The notes beneath the pieces are model-generated. The model saw only the letters and a list, made by a program, of their open reading frames with translations. It made no database searches and had not been told where the DNA came from. A program made the position numbers and the translations under genes. Below, piece after piece: positions 22,801 through 35,126 of a stretch of DNA of 64,000 bases (position 1 is the first letter of the stretch; the number at the start of each line of letters is the position of its first letter). The DNA comes from Rhopalosiphum padi (Eukaryota; Arthropoda; Insecta; Hemiptera; Aphididae): NCBI RefSeq assembly GCF_020882245.1, contig NW_026869996.1, positions 5,736,602-5,800,601 of the forward strand, written 5' to 3'.

Positions 22801-25800
22801 GTGCACCTATGGGGTTTATTAACTTAAATCTAATATTTAAAAATTGTAATTTAATATATTTAAAAAAACTCTTTAGTTTTAAAGTGAAAATTTTTTTTAT
22901 TTAATTGTATTGGGAAAAGGGTCAATTATTAAATCTGAGCGGAAATTGATATATTTTACCCCCTAGAACGTTAAATTACGTTTTCTGGTGTACCTATGGG
23001 GTTATTAACTTAAATCTAATATTTAAAAATTGTAATTTAATATATTTAAAAAAAACTCTTTAGTTTTAAAGTGAAAATTTTTTTTATTTAATTGTAGTGG
23101 GAAGATGGTGAATTTTTAAATCTGAGCGGAAATTGAAATATTTTTACCCCTAGAACGTTAAATTACGTTTTCTGGTGCACCTATGGGGTTATTTAACTTA
23201 AATCTAATATTTAAAAATTGTAATTTAATATATTTAAAAAAATTCTTTAGTTTTAAAGTGAAAATTTTTTTTATTTAATTGTAGTGGGAAAAGGGGTCAA
23301 TTATTAAATCTGAGCGGAAATTGAAATATTTTACCCCTAGAACGTAAAATTACGTTTTCTGGTGTACCTATGGGGTTATTAACTTAAATCTAACATATAA
23401 AAATTGTATTTAAGTATATTTAATAAAACCATGCAGATTTTAAGTGAAAATTTCATTTATTTAACGATTTGTGGGAAGATGGTCAATTTTTAAATCTGAG
23501 CGGAAATTGAAATATTTTACCCCTAGAACGTTAAATTACGTTTTTCTGGTGCACCTATGGGGTTATTAACTTAAATCTAACATATAAAAATTGTATTTAA
23601 GTATATTTAATAAAACCATGCAGATTTTAAGTGAAAATTTCATTTATTTAACTATTGTGGGAAGATGGTCAATTTTTAAATCTGAGCGGAAATTGAAAAT
23701 ATTTTACCCCTAGAACGTAAAATTACGTTTTCTGGTGTACCTATGGGGTTATTAACTTAAATCTAACATATAAAAATTGTATTTAAGTATATTTAATAAA
23801 ACCATGCAGATTTTAAGTGAAAATTTCATTTATTTAACGATTGTGGGAAGATGGTCAATTTTTTAAATCTGAGCGGAAATTGAAATATTTTACCCCTAGA
23901 ACGTTAAATTACGTTTTCTGGTGCACCTATGGGGTTATTAACTTAAATCTAATATATAAAAATTGTAATTTAATATAATTAAAAATACTCTTTAGTTTTA
24001 AAGTGAAAATTTTTTTTATTTAATTGTAGTGGGAAGATGGTGAATTTTTTAAATCTGAGCGGAAATTGAAATATTTTACCCCTAGAACGTTAAATTACGT
24101 TTTCTGGTGCACCTATGGGGTTATTAACTTAAATCTAATATTTAAAAATTGTAATTTAATATATTTAAAAAAAATTCTTTAGTTTTAAAGTGAAAATTTT
24201 TTTTATTTAATTGTAGTGGGAAAAGGGTCAATTATTAAATCTGAGCGGAAATTGAAATATTTTACCCCTAGAACGTAAAATTACGTTTTCTGGTGTACCT
24301 ATGGGGTTATTAACTTAAATCTAACATATAAAAAATTGTATTTAAGTATATTTAATAAAACCATGCAGATTTTTAAGTGAAAATTTCATTTTATTTAACG
24401 ATTGTGGGAAGATGGTCAATTTTTAAATCTGAGCGGAAATTGAAATATTTTACCCCTAGAAAGTTAAATTACGTTTTCTGGTGTACATATGGGGTTATTA
24501 ACTTAAATCTAACATATAAAATTGTATTTAAGTATATTTAATAAAACCATGCAGATTTTAAGTGAAAATTTCATTTATTTAACTAAAGTGGGAAGATGGT
24601 GAATTTTTAAATCTGAGCGGAAATTGAAATATTTTACCCCTAGAACGTTAAATTACGTTTTTCTGGTGCACCTATGGGGTTATTAACTTAAATCTAACAT
24701 ATAAAAATTGTATTTAAGTATATTTAATAAAACCATGCAGATTTTAAGTGAAAATTTCATTTATTTAACTATTGTGGGAAGATGGTCAATTTTTAAATCT
24801 GAGCGGAAATTGAAATATTTTACCCCTAGAAAGTTAAATTACGTTTTCTGGTGTACATATGGGGTTATTAACTTAAATCTAACATATAAAATTGTATTTA
24901 AGTATATTTAATAAAACCATGCAGATTTTAAGTGAAAATTTCATTTATTTAACTAAAGTGGGGAAGATGGTGAATTTTTAAATCTGAGCGGAAATTGAAA
25001 TATTTTACCCCTAGAACGTTAAATTACGTTTTCTGGTGCACCTATGGGATTATTAACTTAAATCTAATATATAAAAAATTGTAATTTAATATAATTAAAA
25101 AAACTCTTTAGTTTTAAAGTGAAAATTTTTTTTTATTTAATTGTAGTGGGAAGATGGTGAATTTTTAAATCTGAGCGGAAATTGAAATATTTTACCCCTA
25201 GAACGTTAAATTACGTTTTTCTGGTGCACCTATGGGGTTATTAACTTAAATCTAACATATAAAAATTGTATTTAAGTATATTTAATAAAACCATGCAGAT
25301 TTTAAGTGAAAATTTCATTTATTTAACTATTGTGGGAAGATGGTCAATTTTTTAAATCTGAGCGGAAATTGAAATATTTTACCCCTAGAAAGTTAAATTA
25401 CGTTTTCTGGTGTACATATGGGGTTATTAACTTAAATCTAACATATAAAATTGTATTTAAGTATATTTAATAAAACCATGCAGATTTTAAGTGAAAATTT
25501 CATTTATTTAACTAAAGTGGGAAGATGGTGAATTTTTAAATCTGAGCGGAAATTGAAATATTTTACCCCTAGAACATAAAATAACGTTTTTCTGGTGCAC
25601 CTATGGGTTTATTAACTTAAATCTAATATTTAAAAATTGTAATTTAATATATTTAAAAAAACTCTTTAGTTTTAAAGTGAAAATTTTTTTTATTTAATTG
25701 TTGTGGGAAAAGGGTCAATTATTAAATCTGAGCGGAAATTGAAATATTTTACCCCTAGAACGTTAAATTACGTTTTCTGGTGTACCTATGGGTTATTAAC

Positions 25801-26647
25801 TTAAACCTAACATATAAAAATTGTAATTAAGTATATTAAATAAAACTATGCAGATTTTAAGTGAAAATTTCATTTATTTAATTGTAGTGAGAAGAGGGTC
25901 ATTTACTAAATCTGAGCGGAAATTGAAATATTTTACCCCTAGAACGTAAAATTACGTTTTCTGGTGTACCTATGGGGTTATTAACTTAAATCTAACATAT
26001 AAAAATTGTAATTAAGTATATTAAATAAAACCATGCAGATTTTTAAGTGAAAATTTCATTTATTTAACTAAAGTGGGAAGATGGTGAATTTTTAAATCTG
26101 AGCGGAAATTGAAATATTTTACCCCTAGAACGTTAAATTACGTTTTCTGGTGCACCTATGGGGTTATTAACTTAAATCTAACATATAAAAATTGTATTTA
26201 AGTATATTTAATAAAACCATGCAGATTTTAAGTGAAAATTTCATTTATTTAACTAAAGTGGGAAGATGGTGAATTTTTAAATCTGAGCGGAAATTGAAAT
26301 ATTTTACCCCTAGAACGTTAAATTACGTTTTCTGGTGCACCTATTGGGTTATTAACTTAAATCTAATATTTGAAAATTGTAATTTAATATATTTAAAAAA
26401 AACTCATTAGTTTTAAAGTGAAAATTTCATTTATTTAACTAAAGTGGGAAGATGGTGAATTTTTAAATCTGAGCGGAAATTGAAATATTTTACCCCTAGA
26501 ACGTTAAATTACGTTTTCTGGTGCACCTATTGGGTTATTAACTTAAATCTAATATTTAAAAATTGTAATTTAAAATATTTAAAAAAACTCTTTAGTTTTA
26601 AAGTGAAAATTTTTTTTATTTAATTGTATTGAGAAAAGGGTCAATTA
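22801..26647 (+). repeat. Divergent monomer block ending at the first gap
   Basis: Local variants cluster here: AACGATTGTGGG or AACTATTGTGGG, AACGTAAAATTACG, GAAAGTTAAATTACG with GTGTACATATGG and a shortened CATATAAAATTG (near 24480, 24850, 25410), and TATAATTAAAAA. The ATTCTTTAG type B monomer repeats about 932 bp apart (23242 and 24174), indicating a five-monomer unit. The last monomers (26330-26647) return to the ATTGGG and TTGTATTGAG series of 17.0-17.4 kb. Confidence 0.75.
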
Positions 26648-27147
26648 NNNNNNNNNNNNNNNNNNNNNNNNNNNNNNNNNNNNNNNNNNNNNNNNNNNNN
26701 NNNNNNNNNNNNNNNNNNNNNNNNNNNNNNNNNNNNNNNNNNNNNNNNNNNNNNNNNNNNNNNNNNNNNNNNNNNNNNNNNNNNNNNNNNNNNNNNNNNN
26801 NNNNNNNNNNNNNNNNNNNNNNNNNNNNNNNNNNNNNNNNNNNNNNNNNNNNNNNNNNNNNNNNNNNNNNNNNNNNNNNNNNNNNNNNNNNNNNNNNNNN
26901 NNNNNNNNNNNNNNNNNNNNNNNNNNNNNNNNNNNNNNNNNNNNNNNNNNNNNNNNNNNNNNNNNNNNNNNNNNNNNNNNNNNNNNNNNNNNNNNNNNNN
27001 NNNNNNNNNNNNNNNNNNNNNNNNNNNNNNNNNNNNNNNNNNNNNNNNNNNNNNNNNNNNNNNNNNNNNNNNNNNNNNNNNNNNNNNNNNNNNNNNNNNN
27101 NNNNNNNNNNNNNNNNNNNNNNNNNNNNNNNNNNNNNNNNNNNNNNN
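26648..27147. other. Assembly gap of 500 N
   Basis: Exactly 500 N, a conventional placeholder length, so the true missing length is unknown. The left flank ends inside a type B monomer with the TTGTATTGAGAAAAGGG variant. The right flank resumes inside a type A monomer, a few bases before CTAACATATA, with the TTTAACTATA variant typical of the next domain. The flanks belong to different higher-order families, so the gap probably hides more than 500 bp of array. Confidence 0.97.
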
Positions 27148-28224
27148 TAATCTAACATATAAAAATTGTATTTAACTATATTTAATAAAACCATGCAGAT
27201 TTTAAGTGAAAATTTCATTTATTTAACTAAAGTGGGAAGATGGTGAATTTTTAAATCTGAGCGGAAATTGAAATATTTTACCCCTAGAACGTTAAATTAC
27301 GTTTTCTGGTGCACCTATGGAGTTATTAACTTAAATCTAACATATAAAAATTGTAAATAAGTATATTAAATTAAACTATGCAGATTTTAACTGAAAATTT
27401 TAATTTATTTAATTGTAGTGGGTAGAGGGTCATTTACTAAATCTGAGCGGAAATTGAAATATTTTACCCCTAGAACGTAAAATAACGTTTTCTGGTGCAC
27501 CTATGGGGTTATTAACTTAAATCTATCATATAAAAATTGTAATTAAGTATATTAAATAAAACTATGCAGATTTTAAGTGAAAATTTAATTTATTTAATTG
27601 TAGTGGGTAGAGGGTCAATTATTAAATCTGAGCGGAAATTGAAATATTTTACCCCTAGAACGTTAAATTACGTTTTCTGGTGTACCTATGGGGTTATTAA
27701 CTTAAATCTAATATTTAAAAATTTAAATTTAATATATTTAAAAAAACTCTTTAGTTTTAAAGTGAAAATTTTTTTTATTTAATTGTAGTGGGAAAAGGGT
27801 CAATTATTAAATCTGAGCGGAAATTGAAATATTTTACCCCTAGAACGTTAAATTACGTTTTCTGGTGCACCTATGGGGTTATTAACTTAAATCTAATATT
27901 TAAAAATTGTAATTTAATATATTTAAAAAAAACTCTTTAGTTTTAAAGTGAAAATTTTTTTTTATTTAATTGTAGTGGGAAAAGGGTCAATTATTAAATC
28001 TGAGCGGAAATTGATATATTTTACCCCTAGAACGTTAAATTACGTTTTCTGGTGTACCTATGGGGTTATTAACTTAAATCTAACATATAAAAATTGTATT
28101 TAAGTATATTTAATAAAACCATGCAGATTTTAAGTGAAAATTTCATTTATTTAACTAAAGTGGGAAGATGGTGAATTTTTAAATCTGAGCGGAAATTGAA
28201 ATATTTTACCTCTAGAAGGTTAAA

Positions 28225-28409
28225 TTACGTTTTCTGGTGCACCTATGGAGTTATTAACTTAAATCTAACATATAAAAATTGTAAATAAGTATATTAAATA
28301 AAACTATGCAGATTTTAACTGAAAATTTAATTTATTTAATTGTAGTGGGTAGAGGGTCATTTACTAAATCTGAGCGGAAATTGAAATATTTTACCCCTAG
28401 AACGTAAAA
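28225..28409 (+). repeat. Type D monomer (representative)
   Basis: 185 bp. GGAGTTATTAAC, CATATAAAAATTG, TAAATAAGTATATTAAAT, AAAACTATGCAG, TTTTAACTGAAAATTTAAT, GTAGTGGGTAGAGGGTCATT and TACTAAATCTGAG. It always precedes C'. It is closest to type C, from which it differs by TAAATAAG, AACTG and the CATTTACT substitution. Confidence 0.88.
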
Positions 28410-28594
28410 TAACGTTTTCTGGTGCACCTATGGGGTTATTAACTTAAATCTATCATATAAAAATTGTAATTAAGTATATTAAATAAAACTATGCAGATTT
28501 TAAGTGAAAATTTAATTTATTTAATTGTAGTGGGTAGAGGGTCAATTATTAAATCTGAGCGGAAATTGAAATATTTTACCCCTAGAACGTTAAA
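28410..28594 (+). repeat. Type C' monomer (representative)
   Basis: 185 bp beginning TAACGTTTTCTGGTGCACC, so its upstream junction reads AACGTAAAATAACGTT. It has CTATCATATA (T for A), TAATTAAGTATATTAAAT, CTATGCAG, AATTTAATTTATTTAATTG and GGGTAGAGGGTCAATTATT. A 72-codon open frame running from here into E is a side effect of missing stops in this order of monomers and is not evidence of a gene. Confidence 0.88.
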
Positions 28595-28780
28595 TTACGT
28601 TTTCTGGTGTACCTATTGGGTTATTAACTTAAATCTAATATTTAAAAATTTAAATTTAATATATTTAAAAAAACTCTTTAGTTTTAAAGTGAAAATTTTT
28701 TTTATTTAATTGTAGTGGGAAAAGGGTCAATTATTAAATCTGAGCGGAAATTGAAATATTTTACCCCTAGAACGTTAAAT
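28595..28780 (+). repeat. Type E monomer (representative)
   Basis: A type B derivative in which AAAATTGTAATTT is replaced by AAAATTTAAATTT, removing the G. The rest is typical B with the A7 tract, CTCTTTAG, T8 tract and AAAAGGGTCAATTATT. This copy is 186 bp because of an extra T before the next TTACG. E copies also occur outside cassettes in runs near 39.2-39.7, 42.3-42.8 and 45.5-45.7 kb. Confidence 0.86.
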
Positions 28781-30865
28781 TTACGTTTTCTGGTGCACCT
28801 ATGGGGTTATTAACTTAAATCTAATATTTAAAAATTGTAATTTAATATATTTAAAAAAACTCTTTAGTTTTAAAGTGAAAATTTTTTTTTATTTAATTGT
28901 AGTGGGAAAAGGGTCAATTATTAAATCTGAGCGGAAATTGATATATTTTACCCCTAGAACGTTAAATTACGTTTTCTGGTGTACCTATGGGGTTATTAAC
29001 TTAAATCTAACATATAAAAATTGTATTTAACTATATTTAATAAAACCATGCAGATTTTAAGTGAAAATTTCATTTATTTAACTAAAGTGGGAAGATGGTG
29101 AATTTTTAAATCTGAGCGGAAATTGAAATATTTTACCTCTAGAACGTTAAATTACGTTTTCTGGTGTACCTATGGGGTTATTAACTTAAATCTAACATAT
29201 AAAAATTGTATTTAAGTATATTTAATAAAACCATGCAGATTTTAAGTGAAAATTTCATTTATTTAACTAAAGTGGGAAGATGGTGAATTTTTAAATCTGA
29301 GCGGAAATTGAAATATTTTACCCCTAGAACGTTAAATTACGTTTTCTGGTGCACCTATGGAGTTATTAACTTAAATCTAACATATAAAAATTGTAAATAA
29401 GTATATTAAATAAAACTATGCAGATTTTAACTGAAAATTTAATTTATTTAATTGTAGTGGGTAGAGGGTCATTTACTAAATCTGAGCGGAAATTGAAATA
29501 TTTTACCCCTAGAACGTAAAATAACGTTTTCTGGTGCACCTATGGGGTTATTAACTTAAATCTATCATATAAAAATTGTAATTAAGTATATTAAATAAAA
29601 CTATGCAGATTTTAAGTGAAAATTTAATTTATTTAATTGTAGTGGGTAGAGGGTCAATTATTAAATCTGAGCGGAAATTGAAATATTTTACCCCTAGAAC
29701 GTTAAATTACGTTTTCTGGTGTACCTATGGGGTTATTAACTTAAATCTAATATTTAAAAATTTAAATTTAATATATTTAAAAAAACTCTTTAGTTTTAAA
29801 GTGAAAATTTTTTTTATTTAATTGTAGTGGGAAAAGGGTCAATTATTAAATCTGAGCGGAAATTGATATATTTTACCCCTAGAACGTTAAATTACGTTTT
29901 CTGGTGTACCTATGGGGTTATTAACTTAAATCTAACATATAAAAATTGTATTTAACTATATTTAATAAAACCATGCAGATTTTAAGTGAAAATTTCATTT
30001 ATTTAACTAAAGTGGGAAGATGGTGAATTTTTAAATCTGAGCGGAAATTGAAATATTTTACCCCTAGAACGTTAAATTACGTTTTCTGGTGCACCTATGG
30101 AGTTATTAACTTAAATCTAACATATAAAAATTGTAAATAAGTATATTAAATAAAACTATGCAGATTTTAACTGAAAATTTAATTTATTTAATTGTAGTGG
30201 GTAGAGGGTCATTTACTAAATCTGAGCGGAAATTGAAATATTTTACCCCTAGAACGTAAAATAACGTTTTCTGGTGCACCTATGGGGTTATTAACTTAAA
30301 TCTATCATATAAAAATTGTAATTAAGTATATTAAATAAAACTATGCAGATTTTAAGTGAAAATTTAATTTATTTAATTGTAGTGGGTAGAGGGTCAATTA
30401 TTAAATCTGAGCGGAAATTGAAATATTTTACCCCTAGAACGTTAAATTACGTTTTCTGGTGTACCTATGGGGTTATTAACTTAAATCTAATATTTAAAAA
30501 TTTAAATTTAATATATTTAAAAAAACTCTTTAGTTTTGAAAGTGAAAATTTTTTTTATTTAATTGTAGTGGGAAAAGGGTCAATTATTAAATCTGAGCGG
30601 AAATTGAATATTTTACCCCTAGAACGTTAAATTACGTTTTCTGGTGCACCTATGGGGTTATTAACTTAAATCTAATATTTAAAAATTGTAATTTAATATA
30701 TTTAAAAAAACTCTTTAGTTTTAAAGTGAAAATTTTTTTTTATTTAATTGTAGTGGGAAAAGGGTCAATTATTAAATCTGAGCGGAAATTGATATATTTT
30801 ACCCCTAGAACGTTAAATTACGTTTTCTGGTGTACCTATGGGGTTATTAACTTAAATCTAACATA

Positions 30866-31408
30866 TAAAAATTGTAATTAAGTATATTAAATAAAACTAT
30901 GCAGATTTTAAGTGAAAATTTAATTTATTTAATTGTAGTGGGTAGAGGGTCAATTATTAAATCTGAGCGGAAATTGAAATATTTTACCCCTAGAACGTTA
31001 AATTACGTTTTCTGGTGCACCTATGGGGTTATTAACTTAAATCTAATATTTAAAAATTGTAATTTAATATATTTAAAAAAACTCTTTAGTTTTAAAGTGA
31101 AAATTTTTTTTTATTTAATTGTAGTGGGAAAAGGGTCAATTATTAAATCTGAGCGGAAATTGATATATTTTACCCCTAGAACGTTAAATTACGTTTTCTG
31201 GTGCACCTATGGTTTTATTAACTTAAATCTAATATTTAAAAATTGTAATTTATATATTTAAAAAAACTCTTTAGTTTTAAAGTGAAAATTTTTTTTATTT
31301 AATTGTAGTGGGAAAAGGGTCAATTATTAAATCTGAGCGGAAATTGATATATTTTACCCCTAGAACGTTAAATTACGTTTTCTGGTGTACCTATGGGGTT
31401 ATTAACTT
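30866..31408 (+). repeat. Three-monomer spacer between the 4.26-kb copies
   Basis: A C'-type monomer followed by two type B monomers ending in GATAT, one with GGTTTTATTAAC and a shortened AATTTATATATTT near 31247. It has no counterpart at the equivalent point after copy 2. A close relative of the GGTTTTATT type B monomer occurs near 36200. Confidence 0.7.
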
Positions 31409-34400
31409 AAATCTAACATATAAAAATTGTATTTAACTATATTTAATAAAACCATGCAGATTTTAAGTGAAAATTTCATTTATTTAACTAAAGTGGGAAG
31501 ATGGTGAATTTTTAAATCTGAGCGGAAATTGAAATATTTTACCCCTAGAACGTTAAATTACGTTTTCTGGTGCACCTATGGAGTTATTAACTTAAATCTA
31601 ACATATAAAAATTGTAAATAAGTATATTAAATTAAACTATGCAGATTTTAACTGAAAATTTAATTTATTTAATTGTAGTGGGTAGAGGGTCATTTACTAA
31701 ATCTGAGCGGAAATTGAAATATTTTACCCCTAGAACGTAAAATAACGTTTTCTGGTGCACCTATGGGGTTATTAACTTAAATCTATCATATAAAAATTGT
31801 AATTAAGTATATTAAATAAAACTATGCAGATTTTAAGTGAAAATTTAATTTATTTAATTGTAGTGGGTAGAGGGTCAATTATTAAATCTGAGCGGAAATT
31901 GAAATATTTTACCCCTAGAACGTTAAATTACGTTTTCTGGTGTACCTATGGGGTTATTAACTTAAATCTAATATTTAAAAATTTAAATTTAATATATTTA
32001 AAAAAACTCTTTAGTTTTAAAGTGAAAATTTTTTTTATTTAATTGTAGTGGGAAAAGGGTCAATTATTAAATCTGAGCGGAAATTGAAATATTTTTACCC
32101 CTAGAACGTTAAATTACGTTTTCTGGTGCACCTATGGGGTTATTAACTTAAATCTAATATTTAAAAATTGTAATTTAATATATTTAAAAAAACTCTTTAG
32201 TTTTAAAGTGAAAATTTTTTTTTATTTAATTGTAGTGGGAAAAGGGTCAATTATTAAATCTGAGCGGAAATTGATATATTTTACCCCTAGAACGTTAAAT
32301 TACGTTTTCTGGTGTACCTATGGGGTTATTAACTTAAATCTAACATATAAAAATTGTATTTAAGTATATTTAATAAAACCATGCAGATTTTAAGTGAAAA
32401 TTTCATTTATTTAACTAAAGTGGGAAGATGGTGAATTTTTAAATCTGAGCGGAAATTGAAATATTTTACCTCTAGAAGGTTAAATTACGTTTTCTGGTGC
32501 ACCTATGGAGTTATTAACTTAAATCTAACATATAAAAATTGTAAATAAGTATATTAAATAAAACTATGCAGATTTTAACTGAAAATTTAATTTATTTAAT
32601 TGTAGTGGGTAGAGGGTCATTTACTAAATCTGAGCGGAAATTGAAATATTTTACCCCTAGAACGTAAATAACGTTTTCTGGTGCACCTATTGGGGTTATT
32701 AACTTAAATCTATCATATAAAAATTGTAATTAAGTATATTAAATAAAACTATGCAGATTTTAAGTGAAAATTTAATTTATTTAATTGTAGTGGGTAGAGG
32801 GTCAATTATTAAATCTGAGCGGAAATTGAAATATTTTACCCCTAGAACGTTAAATTACGTTTTCTGGTGTACCTATGGGGTTATTAACTTAAATCTAATA
32901 TTTAAAAATTTAAATTTAATATATTTAAAAAAAACTCTTTAGTTTTAAAGTGAAAATTTTTTTTATTTAATTGTAGTGGGAAAAGGGTCAATTATTAAAT
33001 CTGAGCGGAAATTGAAATATTTTACCCCTAGAACGTTAAATTACGTTTTCTGGTGCACCTATGGGGTTATTAACTTAAATCTAATATTTAAAAATTGTAA
33101 TTTAATATATTTAAAAAAAACTCTTTAGTTTTAAAGTGAAAATTTTTTTTTATTTAATTGTAGTGGGAAAAGGGTCAATTATTAAATCTGAGCGGAAATT
33201 GATATATTTTACCCCTAGAACGTTAAATTACGTTTTCTGGTGTACCTATGGGGTTATTAACTTAAATCTAACATATAAAAATTGTATTTAACTATATTTA
33301 ATAAAACCATGCAGATTTTAAGTGAAAATTTCATTTATTTAACTAAAGTGGGAAGATGGTGAATTTTTAAATCTGAGCGGAAATTGAAATATTTTACCTC
33401 TAGAACGTTAAATTACGTTTTCTGGTGTACCTATGGGGTTATTAACTTAAATCTAACATATAAAAATTGTATTTAAGTATATTTAATAAAACCATGCAGA
33501 TTTTAAGTGAAAATTTCATTTATTTAACTAAAGTGGGAAGATGGTGAATTTTTAATCTGAGCGGAAATTGAAATATTTTACCCCTAGAACGTTAAATTAC
33601 GTTTTCTGGTGCACCTATGGAGTTATTAACTTAAATCTAACATATAAAAATTGTAAATAAGTATATTAAATAAAACTATGCAGATTTTAACTGAAATTTA
33701 ATTTATTTAATTGTAGTGGGTAGAGGGTCATTTACTAAATCTGAGCGGAAATTGAAATATTTTACCCCTAGAACGTAAAATAACGTTTTCTGGTGCACCT
33801 ATGGGGTTATTAACTTAAATCTATCATATAAAAATTGTAATTAAGTATATTAAATAAAACTATGCAGATTTTAAGTGAAAATTTAATTTATTTAATTGTA
33901 GTGGGTAGAGGGTCAATTATTAAATCTGAGCGGAAATTGAAATATTTTACCCCTAGAACGTTAAATTACGTTTTCTGGTGTACCTATGGGGTTATTAACT
34001 TAAATCTAATATTTAAAAATTTAAATTTAATATATTTAAAAAAACTCTTTAGTTTTAAAGTGAAAATTTTTTTATTTAATTGTAGTGGGAAAAGGGTCAA
34101 TTATTAAATCTGAGCGGAAATTGATATATTTTACCCCTAGAACGTTAAATTACGTTTTCTGGTGTACCTATGGGGTTATTAACTTAAATCTAACATATAA
34201 AAATTGTATTTAACTATATTTAATAAAACCATGCAGATTTAAAGTGAAAATTTCATTTATTTAACTAAAGTGGAAAGATGGTGAATTTTTAAATCTGAGC
34301 GGAAATTGAAATATTTTACCCCTAGAACGTTAAATTACGTTTTCTGGTGCACCTATGGAGTTATTAACTTAAATCTAACATATAAAAATTGTAAATAAGT

Positions 34401-35126
34401 ATATTAAATAAAACTATGCAGATTTTAACTGAAAATTTAATTTATTTAATTGTAGTGGGTAGAGGGTCATTTACTAAATCTGAGCGGAAATTGAAATATT
34501 TTACCCCTAGAACGTAAAATAACGTTTTCTGGTGCACCTATGGGGTTATTAACTTAAATCTATCATATAAAAATTGTAATTAAGTATATTAAATAAAACT
34601 ATGCAGATTTTAAGTGAAAATTTAATTTATTTAATTGTAGTGGGTAGAGGGTCAATTATTAAATCTGAGCGGAAATTGAAATATTTTACCCCTAGAACGT
34701 TAAATTACGTTTTCTGGTGTACCTATGGGGTTATTAACTTAAATCTAATATTTAAAAATTTAAATTTAATATATTTAAAAAAACTCTTTAGTTTTAAAGT
34801 GAAAATTTTTTTTATTTAATTGTAGTGGGAAAAGGGTCAATTATTAAATCTGAGCGGAAATTGAAATATTTTACCCCTAGAACGTTAAATTACGTTTTCT
34901 GGTGCACCTATGGGGTTATTAACTTAAATCTAATATTTAAAAATTGTAATTTAATATATTTAAAAAAACTCTTTAGTTTTAAAGTGAAAATTTTTTTTTA
35001 TTTAATTGTAGTGGGAAAAGGGTCAATTATTAAATCTGAGCGGAAATTGATATATTTTACCCCTAGAACGTTAAATTACGTTTTCTGGTGTACCTATGGG
35101 GTTATTAACTTAAATCTAACATATAA
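31409..35126 (+). repeat. 4.26-kb-period duplication, copy 2
   Basis: Repeats copy 1 from the TTTAACTATATTT marker through cassettes starting near 31558, 32485, 33597 and 34335, with almost the same spacings of 927, 1111 and 739 bp and the same CCTCTAGAAGGTT monomer (near 32470). Small private changes include TTTTTAATCTGAG near 33552 (loss of AA) and AACTGAAATTTAA near 33690 (one A shorter). Confidence 0.82.

Larger units (their letters stand above)
15820..26510. other. Zone of excess single-base homopolymer insertions
   Basis: Monomer starts drift from the 185-bp register by +4 at 16470, +11 at 18697, +25 at 20746, +33 at 22604 and +53 near 26509, after zero drift over the first 15.8 kb. 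Nearly all changes are one extra A or T (sometimes C or G) in an existing run, for example near 15830, 15962, 16798, 16911, 19034 and 20175. They are usually not shared between duplicate units. This looks like uncorrected long-read error approaching a contig end. Confidence 0.75.
1..26647 (+). repeat. 185-bp satellite array, segment 1 (before first gap)
   Basis: Head-to-tail array of a 185-bp AT-rich monomer. Taking TTACGTTTTCTGGTG as the arbitrary start, monomers begin at 1, 186, 371, 556 and so on. This register holds exactly to about 15.8 kb, with all subfamilies the same length. After that, single-base insertions accumulate. All monomers are on the same strand and no non-satellite sequence interrupts them. 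The size is close to a nucleosome repeat, which is typical of centromeric and pericentromeric satellites; that chromosomal position is inferred. I do not recognise the family. No coding capacity is supported: each monomer has stops in all frames and 185 bp shifts the frame at every step. Confidence 0.97.
27148..30865 (+). repeat. 4.26-kb-period duplication, copy 1
   Basis: About 20 monomers that recur about 4260 bp downstream. Markers are the TTTAACTATATTT variant at the left end and D-C'-E cassettes starting near 27297, 28225, 29337 and 30077, spaced 927, 1112 and 740 bp. The A monomer near 28050-28215 carries CCTCTAGAAGGTT, also repeated. Divergence from copy 2 begins near 30865, where a C'-type monomer follows instead of an A. 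Confidence 0.82.

Noticed and set aside
26616..27218. Open frames across the N runs (also 26629-27150, 55875-56462 and 55925-56437)
   Set aside because: They consist almost entirely of N and carry no information.
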